Part shown: positions 1 to 8,116 of the stretch, one piece after another
Layout: each line of letters opens with the position of its first letter
How positions within the stretch are numbered: the first letter of the stretch is position 1
Assembly (NCBI RefSeq): GCF_014295415.1
Contig: NZ_CP052909.1
Span: forward strand, 2,232,001-2,296,000
Origin: Constantimarinum furrinae
GTDB taxonomy: Bacteria; Bacteroidota; Bacteroidia; Flavobacteriales; Flavobacteriaceae
Direction of reading: 5' to 3'
DNA: 64,000 nt
Translations under genes and position numbers: made by a program
The notes under the pieces: model-generated
The model's input: the letters and a program-made list of their open reading frames with translations, nothing else
What the model was told of the DNA's origin: nothing
The model's database searches: none

Positions 1-116
1 ATTCCTCAAAAGGAAACTACACCAGTGTTTCGGTAAAAGTTACAATGGACTCTCCCGAATCGGTCATTGAAAAATATCTCGAAGTTTCTAAGGTTGAAGG
101 TGTGATTTCTTTATAA
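1..116 (+). CDS. DUF493 family protein (C-terminal fragment)
   Basis: Only the last 37 codons are in the window, read in the frame starting at base 3 and ending with TAA at 114-116. The visible peptide contains SSKGNYTSVSVKV and ends in VEGVISL. This matches the C-terminal half of the DUF493 (YbeD-like) family, where a SSKGNY-S-S segment is a hallmark. The family is a small ferredoxin-like fold of unclear, probably regulatory, role. It lies upstream of DUF4290 and murA on the same strand, a common flavobacterial order. The identification rests on this short stretch only. Confidence 0.75.
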   Translation, partial: SSKGNYTSVSVKVTMDSPESVIEKYLEVSKVEGVISL

Positions 117-230
117 TTTTAGTATTTTGCGTGATAGAATTTTAACGCCTTCCAACTCGATCCCTTTTATTTCTCAAGGGTCTTTAACGATACAAAGGCA
201 AGGTAACACCTCCTTTTTAATACTTACATT

Positions 231-878
231 TTGATAGAAAATTTAGAATACAATACCGAACGCCCTTATCTCATTATACCCGAATACGGACGACATATTC
301 AGAAAATGGTAGACCATGCTATTTCTTTAGATGATAAAGACGAGCGAAATAAAGTGGCAAAGAGCATCATCGCGGTTATGGGAAATCTAAACCCTCACCT
401 CCGTGATGTACCCGATTTCCAACACAAACTATGGGATCAATTGTTTATTATATCCGACTTTAAACTGGATGTAGATTCTCCCTACGGGAAACCTTCAAAG
501 GAAGAATTGATGGAACGGCCACAGCCTTTGGAATACCCTCAAAATTTCCCCAAATACCGATTCTATGGGAACAATATCAAGCGAATGATCGATGTGGCCA
601 ATAGCTGGGAGGACGGTGAAAAGAAAGAAGGTCTGGTCTTAACCATCGCCAATCATATGAAAAAATGTTTTCTTAACTGGAACAAGGACACGGTTGAGGA
701 TGATGTTATATTTAAACATCTGTATGAGCTGTCTGAAGGGAAAATTAACCTTAAGAACAGCGATGAAGATCTTTCCGATCCTTCCGACCTTATGAAAAAT
801 AAAAAACGTTTTACAAACAGTAATAGTAACAGCGGTAAAAAGAACTACAAAGGGAACCGCGGACGAAAGCGTTACTAA
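231..878 (+). CDS. DUF4290 domain-containing protein
   Basis: This 215-residue protein begins ENLEYNTERPYL and continues IIPEYGRHIQKMVDHA, the conserved opening of the Bacteroidota-specific DUF4290 family; its function is unknown. The start is a TTG at 231: no in-frame ATG precedes the conserved N-terminus, and the family normally begins at this point. The C-terminal 40 residues are low-complexity and basic (many K, R, N, S), ending GNRGRKRY, which could contact nucleic acid or membrane; this is inference. There is no signal peptide. It sits 18 bases upstream of murA and is probably cotranscribed with it, a neighbourhood kept across flavobacteria. Confidence 0.85.
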   Translation: MIENLEYNTERPYLIIPEYGRHIQKMVDHAISLDDKDERNKVAKSIIAVMGNLNPHLRDVPDFQHKLWDQLFIISDFKLDVDSPYGKPSKEELMERPQPLEYPQNFPKYRFYGNNIKRMIDVANSWEDGEKKEGLVLTIANHMKKCFLNWNKDTVEDDVIFKHLYELSEGKINLKNSDEDLSDPSDLMKNKKRFTNSNSNSGKKNYKGNRGRKRY

Positions 879-896
879 AAATATTCATTATAATAC

Positions 897-2210
897 ATGG
901 CAACTTTTCAAATTGAAGGCGGGCACAAACTGAAAGGAGAGATTACTCCACAGGGTGCTAAAAATGAAGCCTTACAAATTTTATGCGCAGTACTTTTAAC
1001 TTCTGAAGAAGTAATTATAGAAAACATTCCCGATATCCGTGATGTCAACAAACTCATCACCATACTTAAGAATCTGGGAGTTAAAACCGAAAAGATAGCA
1101 AAGGGTACATACTCGTTTAAAGCGGATGCACCCGACCTTGCATATTTAGAATCTGAACTATTTAAAGAAGAGGGAAGTTCCTTACGGGGTTCCATTATGA
1201 TAGTAGGTCCGCTACTTGCTCGTTTCGGCAAAGGGTATATCCCTCGACCGGGAGGCGATAAAATTGGCCGACGAAGACTAGATACCCACTTTGAAGGATT
1301 TATCAATCTAGGTGCAACATTCAGATATAATAAAGAGGAACGCTTTTATGGCGTTGAAGCTCCTAACGGTTTAACGGGGACGTATATGTTGCTCGATCAG
1401 GCATCTGTAACGGGTACGGCCAATATTGTAATGGCAGCGGTGTTAGCAAAAGGTACGACGACTATTTACAATGCTGCTTGTGAACCCTATTTGCAACAGC
1501 TTTGTAAGATGCTTAACTCCATGGGAGCTAAGATTTCAGGAGTAGGATCAAATCTCCTAATTATAGAAGGTGTGGAGCGCCTGGGTGGATGTAAACATCG
1601 AATTCTTCCCGATATGATAGAAATTGGTAGTTGGATTGGATTGGCTGCCATGACGCGTAGTGAGATCACAATAAAGGATGTTAGCTGGAACAATTTAGGT
1701 CTTATCCCAGATACCTTTAGAAAATTGGGAATTACCTTAGAACAAAAAGGTGATGACATTTTCATCCCCTCTCAGGACAGCTATGAAATTCAGGGGTATA
1801 TCGACGGATCGATACTTACGGTGGCCGATGCGCCCTGGCCCGGATTCACACCGGATCTGCTAAGTATCGTTCTTGTAGTGTGTACGCAGGCTAAAGGTAG
1901 TGTGCTCATACATCAGAAAATGTTTGAAAGCCGATTGTTCTTTGTCGATAAATTGATAGATATGGGAGCTAAGATCATTCTGTGTGATCCGCATCGCGCT
2001 ACAGTTATTGGGCATAATTTCCAGTCGACGTTAAAAGCGACAACGATGGTATCTCCCGATATCCGTGCGGGTATTTCTTTGCTTATAGCAGCCTTATCAG
2101 CAAAAGGAACCAGCACCATTCACAATATCGAACAGATCGATCGAGGATATGAAAATATAGACGAGCGATTAAGAGCAATAGGAGCGAAGATCACAAGATC
2201 GGAACCCTAA
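897..2210 (+). CDS. murA: UDP-N-acetylglucosamine 1-carboxyvinyltransferase MurA, Asp-type active site
   Basis: MurA transfers enolpyruvate from PEP to UDP-GlcNAc, the first committed step of peptidoglycan synthesis in the cytoplasm. The 437-residue length and the EPSP-synthase-type double fold fit the family. Visible motifs are KNEALQ near residue 22, SLRGS near 95 and RPGGDKIGRRRLDTH at 117-131. The catalytic loop has Asp121 where E. coli MurA has Cys115. Cys is the residue alkylated by fosfomycin, and the natural Asp variant is known from mycobacteria and chlamydiae to be active and resistant. The gene follows DUF4290 and ends at a bidirectional hairpin terminator. Confidence 0.96.
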   Translation: MATFQIEGGHKLKGEITPQGAKNEALQILCAVLLTSEEVIIENIPDIRDVNKLITILKNLGVKTEKIAKGTYSFKADAPDLAYLESELFKEEGSSLRGSIMIVGPLLARFGKGYIPRPGGDKIGRRRLDTHFEGFINLGATFRYNKEERFYGVEAPNGLTGTYMLLDQASVTGTANIVMAAVLAKGTTTIYNAACEPYLQQLCKMLNSMGAKISGVGSNLLIIEGVERLGGCKHRILPDMIEIGSWIGLAAMTRSEITIKDVSWNNLGLIPDTFRKLGITLEQKGDDIFIPSQDSYEIQGYIDGSILTVADAPWPGFTPDLLSIVLVVCTQAKGSVLIHQKMFESRLFFVDKLIDMGAKIILCDPHRATVIGHNFQSTLKATTMVSPDIRAGISLLIAALSAKGTSTIHNIEQIDRGYENIDERLRAIGAKITRSEP

Positions 2211-2240
2211 AAAAAGCCTCCAACTGGAGGCTCTTTTTTT
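2211..2240. terminator. Bidirectional terminator between murA and 2239-2838
   Basis: A 7-bp stem AGCCTCC (2215-2221) / GGAGGCT (2226-2232) with loop AACT is flanked by an A run on the left and a T run on the right, so it can work for both convergent genes. Confidence 0.9.
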
Positions 2241-2838
2241 ACCCTTTACGGTTTTTATTTATTTCATCCTGAAGCTTCCTGCCGAGCTGCTGCTCGTTTT
2301 CAATAGCCTTCTGACGGTATTTTTCAAATTCAATTTCAAGCTCTGCCAGTTTGAGTTGTGATTCCTGGGTAACCTTGTTGCTGTTGTTGAATTTATAAAT
2401 AAAGAAAGCCAGAGCAAGGACTAACAGCCCTATGATCGACCACATGATAGAATTATAGGTAGATTTTTGAGTGAGCACTCCAAAGAATTCGATTCCGTCT
2501 TCTTTTTGTTTGGAGAGGCTTAAATCTTGTTGCACTGTATTTAGATCGGTCTGAAGTTTTGAGATATCATTCTTTTGAGCTCCTATCTGGGAATTTAAAC
2601 TGTCGATATTCGTTTCTAGAGCCTTTATAGAATCCAAAACACTTTTCCGCAAGCCGTTAATTTCAGTTTTTTTGATGACTTTGAATTCCTGATAGCTGTT
2701 AGAGCCGTCAACAACATCAATAAACTGTTGTTCTACAGTGTTTGGAGGGGGATCCTGGGCGGTATCTTCCTGTGCAAAAGCAGCAAGATGCAAGCACAGA
2801 AATCCTATAACCAGTACGAAATTTTTCTTCATTTTCAT
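2239..2838 (-). CDS. Membrane-anchored coiled-coil protein of unknown function
   Basis: A 199-residue protein with a signal peptide (about 1-22, ending AAFA before QED), a long heptad-like helix (about 60-112, rich in L, I, K, Q, S), a transmembrane segment at about 131-149 and a second charged helix to the C-terminus. This predicts a periplasmic coiled coil tethered to the inner membrane with a cytoplasmic helix. Similar flavobacterial proteins are sometimes labelled tRNA (guanine-N1)-methyltransferase in databases, but nothing of the TrmD fold (knot, SAM site) is visible, so that name should not be used. It is the last gene of the leftward group and shares a terminator with murA. Confidence 0.7.
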   Translation of the reverse strand: MKMKKNFVLVIGFLCLHLAAFAQEDTAQDPPPNTVEQQFIDVVDGSNSYQEFKVIKKTEINGLRKSVLDSIKALETNIDSLNSQIGAQKNDISKLQTDLNTVQQDLSLSKQKEDGIEFFGVLTQKSTYNSIMWSIIGLLVLALAFFIYKFNNSNKVTQESQLKLAELEIEFEKYRQKAIENEQQLGRKLQDEINKNRKG

Positions 2839-2911
2839 GATGTTAGGGTTGTATCAATGCAAGAGTAGAAAAATTGTACTAAAATTCCCAATGATTCGGT
2901 TTAATTACAAT

Positions 2912-3148
2912 TTATTTAACAACAGTCATTTTAGGGGTCTTGCAGTAGCTCAATGCTCCCGAAGGACATTTTTTTACCTGTGAAATGATCCGCTGTGATG
3001 CTGCTCCATCCAAATTGATCCAGGGAATAACTGTCGTTCTAAAGACTTCGGAAAGACCCTTTGCACATTTTTCGGCATGAATGCATTTTCTGGGCTCGTA
3101 GGTTACGGTAATTTCACCATTGGTGAACTCATTCTTGTAGGTTTCCAT
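2912..3148 (-). CDS. Small (4Fe-4S)-type mono-cluster ferredoxin-like protein
   Basis: A 78-residue soluble protein of the divergent single-cluster Fer4_19 / YjdI type. Cysteines lie at 22, 28, 61 and 69; the segments KCIHAEKC and KKCPSGALSYC give the ligand pattern expected for one Fe-S cluster. Two further in-frame ATGs lie upstream (3154 and 3187), but family members start just before the segment GEITVTYEP, so METYKN at 3148 is preferred. The likely role is electron transfer to an unidentified partner. It lies 104 bases downstream of the photolyase gene on the same strand and may be expressed with it. Confidence 0.75.
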   Translation of the reverse strand: METYKNEFTNGEITVTYEPRKCIHAEKCAKGLSEVFRTTVIPWINLDGAASQRIISQVKKCPSGALSYCKTPKMTVVK

Positions 3149-3252
3149 AAGCATCGTTTGGGGGTTATGTAAGTACCTTAAAATCAATTACATCGATAAA
3201 TATAGGCAATTAAACGTGACTTTTGCAAATATTTGAAGAAAAAACTTACATT

Positions 3253-4551
3253 TTATTCTGAAACCGCTCGCTTATAAACCTTTAAGGCCCTTTCTCGCGC
3301 TTCTTTGTGGTCTACTATGGGTTGGGGATAATTTGAAGCATTCAACTCCGAAATCCATTTTTTTACATATTCGTTATCCTTGTCAAATTTTTTCAATTGG
3401 GTTATCGGATTAAATATCCTGAAATAAGGCGCTGCGTCCACGCCGCTGCCGGCCGCCCATTGCCAGTTGCCCACATTACTTGCCAACTCATAGTCCAGAA
3501 GCTTTTCGGCAAAATAAGCTTCACCCCAACGCCAATCGATAAGCAGGTGCTTACAAAGAAAACCCGCAACCACCATTCTAACTCTGTTGTGCATATAGCC
3601 TGTATCATTCAATTGACGCATTCCGGCATCTACCATAGGGTAACCGGTCTTTCCGTTTTTCCAGGCCTTAAATTCTTCCTTGTTATTTCTCCATTGGATA
3701 CGATCGTATTTTTCCTTAAAGGCATTGTGAGTGGTTTTTGGGAAGTGCCATAGGATCTGCATAAAGAATTCCCGCCAGATAAGTTCGTTCAAATAAGTTT
3801 TGTCTGTGGCTTTTAGCGCCAATGTTACAAGCTCTCGGATGCTAACTGTGCCAAATCTAAGGTGCGGCCCGATTCGGGAAGTCGCATCTTCTGACGGAAA
3901 ATTTCGATGTTGCTTGTAGCTCGCTAACAGATCTGCGGAAATATCGAAATCCGGGACTTTAATCTTCGATCGTTCAAATCCAATATCTCGAAGTGTTACA
4001 TTAGGGAGTCTGGTGTTTTGTATCAGATTTTGCCATTGCCTGTATGAAACCTTTTCCAGATGTTTGGATTCATCAAATTTTTCCTTCCATTTTTTCATAT
4101 AAGGCGTATACACCACATACGGCTCACCATTGTCCTTTACCACCTCATCCTTTTCAAAGATCACCTGATCCTTATAGGTGTAGAATCCAATATCTTTTTT
4201 TGCAAGTAATTCTTTTACCTCTTTATCTCGTTGTTTTGCATAGGGTTCATAATCCCGATTGGTAATCACATTTTTTAGGGTGTATTCTGAAGTAAGTTGT
4301 CTAAAGATCTCTATGGGCTTTCCGAAGTAAACAGCAATACTGCTTTGATGTTCCTGAAGCTCTTTTCTCATCTTTTGAACAGATTCAAAAATAAATGTTA
4401 CTCTGGCATCATCTTTAGTAAGTTCAGTTAGGATTTCATTATCGAATATAAATACCGGAAGTACCGGATATGTACCCTTCAGTGCGTTGGTAAACCCAAC
4501 ATTGTCGTCGAGTCTTAGATCTCTTCGGAACCAAAAAATATTAATTTCCAT
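3253..4551 (-). CDS. phrB: Deoxyribodipyrimidine photolyase / cryptochrome family
   Basis: A 432-residue flavoprotein that splits UV-induced cyclobutane pyrimidine dimers in DNA using blue light. The N-terminus NIFWFRRDLRLDDN opens the Rossmann-like antenna-binding domain. The C-terminal half carries the FAD-domain signatures WREFF, GMRQLNDTGYMHNR and NWQWAAGSGVDAAPYFRIFNP. Length and motifs fit class I CPD photolyases. The gene starts two bases after the stop of the SRPBCC gene, so the two are almost certainly cotranscribed. Photolyase versus cryptochrome cannot be settled from sequence inspection alone, but retention of the tryptophan-rich FAD region favours repair activity. Confidence 0.93.
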   Translation of the reverse strand: MEINIFWFRRDLRLDDNVGFTNALKGTYPVLPVFIFDNEILTELTKDDARVTFIFESVQKMRKELQEHQSSIAVYFGKPIEIFRQLTSEYTLKNVITNRDYEPYAKQRDKEVKELLAKKDIGFYTYKDQVIFEKDEVVKDNGEPYVVYTPYMKKWKEKFDESKHLEKVSYRQWQNLIQNTRLPNVTLRDIGFERSKIKVPDFDISADLLASYKQHRNFPSEDATSRIGPHLRFGTVSIRELVTLALKATDKTYLNELIWREFFMQILWHFPKTTHNAFKEKYDRIQWRNNKEEFKAWKNGKTGYPMVDAGMRQLNDTGYMHNRVRMVVAGFLCKHLLIDWRWGEAYFAEKLLDYELASNVGNWQWAAGSGVDAAPYFRIFNPITQLKKFDKDNEYVKKWISELNASNYPQPIVDHKEARERALKVYKRAVSE

Positions 4552-4553
4552 GT

Positions 4554-5015
4554 CTAAATTTTTCCAAACTGTTCTTCTAGTTGAACGCGCCTGTAATTGA
4601 AGATTCTATTGAGTTGTGGCAACACCAAAGTGTTGTGAAACAGCTCCCCCAAAAAACCAAAGGGTAATTTATAATGAATAATGTCTTCCATTTCTACACC
4701 TCGATCAGTTTTTCTTAGAAAATGTTTATGATGCCAAAACGCATATGGACCAAAGCGCTGTTCATCAACAAAATATTGATGCTCCTTTAAATGGGTAATT
4801 TCGGTAATCCAGGTGCTTTTAATCCTGGGGAACGGACTCACACTATATTCAATGATCTGCCCGGGATACATTGGTTTGTCCGCTCCACTTTTTATCTTAA
4901 ATTTTAAAGAGGCAGGAGTTATCTTACTTAAATTTTTCGGATCAGATAAGAATTTCCATGCGTCTTCAGGACTTGTAGGTAATTCCTGAAGCGTGGACAG
5001 GCAATGAATTTTCAT
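4554..5015 (-). CDS. SRPBCC family protein linked to photolyase
   Basis: A 153-residue START/Bet v 1-like (SRPBCC) domain protein. Visible family features are the opening LPTSPEDAWKFLSDPKNL, the central ITEITHLKEHQYFVDEQ and the motif HKHFLRKTDRGVEMEDII. These proteins form a hydrophobic ligand cavity; this subgroup is often annotated as a ligand-binding or cell-division-inhibitor-like protein, without a proven activity. It has no signal peptide. The stop lies two bases before the photolyase start, so it is the first gene of a two-gene unit, which suggests a role in the light or UV response; that is inference from position. Confidence 0.85.
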   Translation of the reverse strand: MKIHCLSTLQELPTSPEDAWKFLSDPKNLSKITPASLKFKIKSGADKPMYPGQIIEYSVSPFPRIKSTWITEITHLKEHQYFVDEQRFGPYAFWHHKHFLRKTDRGVEMEDIIHYKLPFGFLGELFHNTLVLPQLNRIFNYRRVQLEEQFGKI

Positions 5016-5046
5016 TGTTGAAATAAAGGTTTCCGTAAAGATAATA

Positions 5047-5078
5047 TTGTTTAATCAATTAGCTTAAAGATTAAACAA
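5047..5078. repeat. 10-bp inverted repeat between aquaporin and SRPBCC genes
   Basis: A perfect 10-bp inverted repeat, TTGTTTAATC (5047-5056) and GATTAAACAA (5069-5078), separated by 12 bases. It lies just after the aquaporin stop and about 30 bases upstream of the SRPBCC start. It could be a weak terminator for aquaporin or an operator for the photolyase unit; the absence of a T run disfavours a classical terminator. Confidence 0.4.
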
Positions 5079-5082
5079 ATTA

Positions 5083-5745
5083 TTAACAGTTGGTATCACA
5101 ACAATCGTCATCTTTCACCAGACGACAGCTCATTACAGCAAGTAACGCACCCATGACGGGAGCAATTATATATATCCAGAGTCCGGTAAAATTTTGAGAA
5201 AAGAGAGCAGGGGCTATAGATCTTGCCGGGTTCATGGAAGCTCCGGTGACAGGTCCGGCGAACATGGCTTCGAGCAAAACGACACCACCAATGGCGATTC
5301 CGGCAATTACTCCTATTTCTTTAGATCCCGTGGATACGTTAATAATGACCAACATAAGGAAAAATGTAAGGATTAACTCCAAAACTCCTGTTTTAAGTAA
5401 TTCCATTTGAGGAAGGGTTGCCCCCATGGTTTCGCTTTCAGGAAAAAGAAAACAAATTAAGGCACTGGCAACACAAGCGCCCGTTAGTTGGGCTATTACA
5501 TAAGGAAAGACCTCCTTCCAAGGAAACTTTTTTGCATAGGCAAATGCAATCGTAACCGCCGGATTTATATGAGCTCCACTAATATCGCCAAAAGCATAGA
5601 TCATAGCCATGACGATCAAACCAAAAGTAACGGCAATTCCCGGATGAGTCACCGCTCCATTCGTATACTCATTAATAACTATGGCGCCGGTACCGCAAAA
5701 TACTAAGGCAAAGGTACCTATGGCTTCAGCAATGTATCTTTTCAT
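5083..5745 (-). CDS. MIP family channel (NIP/aquaglyceroporin-like aquaporin)
   Basis: A six-helix channel of 220 residues with both half-helix signatures, HINPAVT (NPA at 61-63) and SMNPARS (NPA at 172-174, selectivity-filter Arg175). The helix-5 filter position, His in water-specific AqpZ, is Ala160 here, in the context LLEAMFAGPVTGAS. This resembles plant NIP and bacterial AqpS channels, which pass glycerol or uncharged metalloids. The C-terminus is cytoplasmic and cysteine-rich (Cys215, 216, 220 in DDDCCDTNC), possibly a metal or metalloid sensor; this is inference. A TATATTTG -7 element sits only four bases before the start codon. Substrate is undetermined: water, glycerol and arsenite/borate are all possible. 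Confidence 0.88.
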   Translation of the reverse strand: MKRYIAEAIGTFALVFCGTGAIVINEYTNGAVTHPGIAVTFGLIVMAMIYAFGDISGAHINPAVTIAFAYAKKFPWKEVFPYVIAQLTGACVASALICFLFPESETMGATLPQMELLKTGVLELILTFFLMLVIINVSTGSKEIGVIAGIAIGGVVLLEAMFAGPVTGASMNPARSIAPALFSQNFTGLWIYIIAPVMGALLAVMSCRLVKDDDCCDTNC

Positions 5746-5749
5746 CCTA

Positions 5750-5757
5750 CAAATATA
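5750..5757 (-). promoter_or_regulatory. -7 element of aquaporin promoter
   Basis: On the minus strand the sequence reads TATATTTG, an exact match to the Bacteroidota TAnnTTTG element, four bases before the ATG at 5745. If used, the transcript would be leaderless or nearly so. Confidence 0.5.
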
Positions 5758-5855
5758 GCATTACACTTATACTTTTTTAAGCTTTTATTAACAAAGTTAA
5801 GATGGCTCGTATCGTACCTTCGTGACACGTAAAAAATCTAATTAATTCTTATCTC

Positions 5856-6701
5856 ATGAAAAAAATTATGCTCTTCTTAAGTGCAGCGCTTATTTCTGTT
5901 TGCACTTATGCTCAACTTCAAACCCCAGCCCCAAGCCCTTCACAGAAGATCGAACAGCGCGTTGGTCTTACTGATGTCACTCTGGAATATTCTCGTCCGG
6001 CTATGCGTGGCAGGACCATTTTCGGTGGACTTGTTCCTTACGGGGAAGTATGGAGAACCGGTGCAAACGCAAATACAAAGATCACTTTCAGTAAAGATGT
6101 GATGGTTGGCGGTAAAACGCTTAAAGCAGGATCGTATGCTATCTACACCAAGCCAAATACTCAAAATTGGGAAGTATATTTTTATACAGATACCAATAAC
6201 TGGGGTAATCCTCAGAAATGGGATGAGAGCAAAGTAGCTGTTGTAGTTAAAGCAGATGTTTATCCACTGCCAATAGATATTGAATCTTTCACAATGTCTT
6301 TTGACGACCTCACCAACGATTCGGCGAACTTAGGATTAATGTGGGAAAAAGCCTATGTTGCGGTGCCTATGAAATTTATGACCGATGCTCAGGTTTCGGC
6401 AAGTATTGATGAGGTAATGAGTGGTCCGTCTGCGAACGATTATTATGGAGCTGCGGTATATTATCTTGAAAGTGGTAAAGACATTAATAAAGCCAAGACA
6501 TGGATCGATAAGGCAATTGAAATGCGTTCTGAGCCGGCATTTTGGTATTATAGACAACAATCGTTGATCTATGCAAAATCGGGTGATAAAAAAGGCGCTA
6601 TTAAAGCGGCTCAGAAATCTCTTAACCTGGCTAAGGAAGCCGGTAATGCAGATTATATAGCTTTAAACAATAAATCATTAAAGGAGTGGGGGGCCATGTA
6701 A
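5856..6701 (+). CDS. DUF2911 domain-containing secreted protein
   Basis: A 281-residue protein with a signal peptide (about 1-19, cleavage near CTYA before Q). The DUF2911 domain spans about 22-165, with the motifs DVTLEYSRPAMRGR and YGEVWRTGANANTK; the family is abundant in Bacteroidota and of unknown function. The C-terminal 100 residues look like a TPR-type helical repeat (AKTWIDKAIEM, GDKKGAIKAAQKSLNLA). The protein is expected in the periplasm or outer envelope. It ends before a terminator shared with the convergent T9SS cargo gene. Confidence 0.88.
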   Translation: MKKIMLFLSAALISVCTYAQLQTPAPSPSQKIEQRVGLTDVTLEYSRPAMRGRTIFGGLVPYGEVWRTGANANTKITFSKDVMVGGKTLKAGSYAIYTKPNTQNWEVYFYTDTNNWGNPQKWDESKVAVVVKADVYPLPIDIESFTMSFDDLTNDSANLGLMWEKAYVAVPMKFMTDAQVSASIDEVMSGPSANDYYGAAVYYLESGKDINKAKTWIDKAIEMRSEPAFWYYRQQSLIYAKSGDKKGAIKAAQKSLNLAKEAGNADYIALNNKSLKEWGAM

Positions 6702-6725
6702 CGTATAATCTCCCTTAAAATTTTT

Positions 6726-6758
6726 AAAAGCCTTCAAAATGAATCTGAAGGCTTTTTT
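6726..6758. terminator. Bidirectional terminator, DUF2911 / T9SS cargo
   Basis: Stem AAAAGCCTTCA (6726-6736) pairs with TGAAGGCTTTT (6746-6756) around a 9-base loop, with a T run on the right and an A run on the left, serving the two convergent genes. Confidence 0.88.
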
Positions 6759-6764
6759 TATGCC

Positions 6765-7931
6765 TTATTGTTTTACCAAACGCCGCGTACTGCTGGCGTC
6801 ACCACTAAAAACTGAAAGCAGATAAATACCGGATGACAACTCTGAAATATCCAGAATAATCTCAGTACCGTCAATACTTTTGCGAATTAACTCCTGGCCC
6901 AGTGTATTGTAAATTATGATCTCGTTCATGCTAACCGAAGACGTGATCTTTACTTGGTTTGAAGCCGGATTCGGGTAAACTGCGAGATCGAGGATCCCGT
7001 TTTCTGAAATTCCAAGGGTAGGATCATAGGCCGTCATATAGGCAAACTGTAGGGTCATTGATGGAACTATAGTTCCTACCAAAGCCGATAACCCGGTAGT
7101 GGTATTCACAGTGCGCAGTTCAGGCTTGAATGTACCATTGTTAAAAGCAGAAATATACAATTGCCCGTCTTCTTCATTATAACTCATTCCCTGTCCAAAA
7201 TTAGAGTCGAAACCTAAACTCCCCAATAATGTCGTTAATCCGGTTAATCTATTTATTCTATATACCATATCGCTATCGATATCATAACTGTACAGTTCAT
7301 TGTTGGCATCTCTTCCCAATGCGATTCCTACTACGAGTCCGTTGTCCCCTCCAACAGGAATAGCCGTAAAGGTTGCTTCATCTATTTCATACAATCTGGT
7401 ACTTCCCATTCCGTCTGTTGCGATTCCATATAATGTTCCGTCACTGGCAAATTCCAGACCAGTAAACGATTGACCGTTTTGAGGCATGATCTGCGCAATG
7501 AACTCGTAATCCCCATTGGGATATACGTGGTAAAAATTATTCCCATTATCGACAACCACTACCGATTCTCCATCCAATTGTAAGGCTCCGGCACCTTCAA
7601 ATTCGTTTAATGGAGAAGGAGCTATTAATTCTGTCATACCAAGATTTTGCGGATTGATAGACGAAAAATTTCCTTTGGTATTTTCCGTGGTAAAGAATTT
7701 GAAATGATTCACAACCCGTTGGGATTCTTCCGCAGGGTTTTGTGCATTAAAATGCCCCTGAAGGCGTTCAATTTCTTCGGAAGTAAATATTTCGGATATA
7801 CTACCCATGTGATTTTCCTGAAGCCTGTAGAGCAAATCTTCCAGGGTGGGTTGGGAGGGTTGGATTTGAGCAAAGCCGAATACACATGACACCAACCAGA
7901 CCATTGAACAAATAAGAGTATTTTTTTTCAT
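6765..7931 (-). CDS. Secreted protein with T9SS type A C-terminal sorting domain
   Basis: A 388-residue protein with a signal peptide (about 1-21, ending VFGFAQ) and a type IX secretion sorting domain at about 308-388: VYPNPASNQV, IIIYNTLGQEL and LSSGIYLLSV are the three standard blocks. The sorting domain directs export across the outer membrane and surface attachment. The central part (about 100-300) has repeated short segments such as LYGIATDGMGSTRLYEID and LYSYDIDSDMVYRINRLTG that resemble blades of a beta-propeller; no catalytic motif is evident. Its biological role is unknown. It lies alone between the DUF2911 gene and the symporter group. Confidence 0.85.
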   Translation of the reverse strand: MKKNTLICSMVWLVSCVFGFAQIQPSQPTLEDLLYRLQENHMGSISEIFTSEEIERLQGHFNAQNPAEESQRVVNHFKFFTTENTKGNFSSINPQNLGMTELIAPSPLNEFEGAGALQLDGESVVVVDNGNNFYHVYPNGDYEFIAQIMPQNGQSFTGLEFASDGTLYGIATDGMGSTRLYEIDEATFTAIPVGGDNGLVVGIALGRDANNELYSYDIDSDMVYRINRLTGLTTLLGSLGFDSNFGQGMSYNEEDGQLYISAFNNGTFKPELRTVNTTTGLSALVGTIVPSMTLQFAYMTAYDPTLGISENGILDLAVYPNPASNQVKITSSVSMNEIIIYNTLGQELIRKSIDGTEIILDISELSSGIYLLSVFSGDASSTRRLVKQ

Positions 7932-8116
7932 AACGCTGAGTTTTAAGATCTCTTAAATCTCGCGTTTTTCTCATCCCGACCTGTGCATAATTAGCGTAAC
8001 GGTTCGGCAGATGAGAATTCTGTATGATCGAATGAGAATTTGATCTTCATACGACTGTGTTCAGATGTCAAATGTAAGACATGACATGATGGCCAACACC
8101 CCCGTAGTTTAAAGTG

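Noticed and set aside
908-1306. Long antisense frames across murA, uvrA, fumC and other genes
   Set aside because: They lie wholly inside strongly supported genes on the other strand, lack family features and have no promoter or terminator of their own.
2239-2838. tRNA (guanine-N1)-methyltransferase label for the coiled-coil protein
   Set aside because: The protein has a signal peptide, a transmembrane helix and coiled coils, and shows no SAM-binding knot.
8011-8052. Direct repeat (ATGAGAATT twice) and GTATGA/TCATAC inverted repeat before the T9SS cargo gene
   Set aside because: The repeat is short and AT-rich, with no T tract or match to a known operator; too weak to call.
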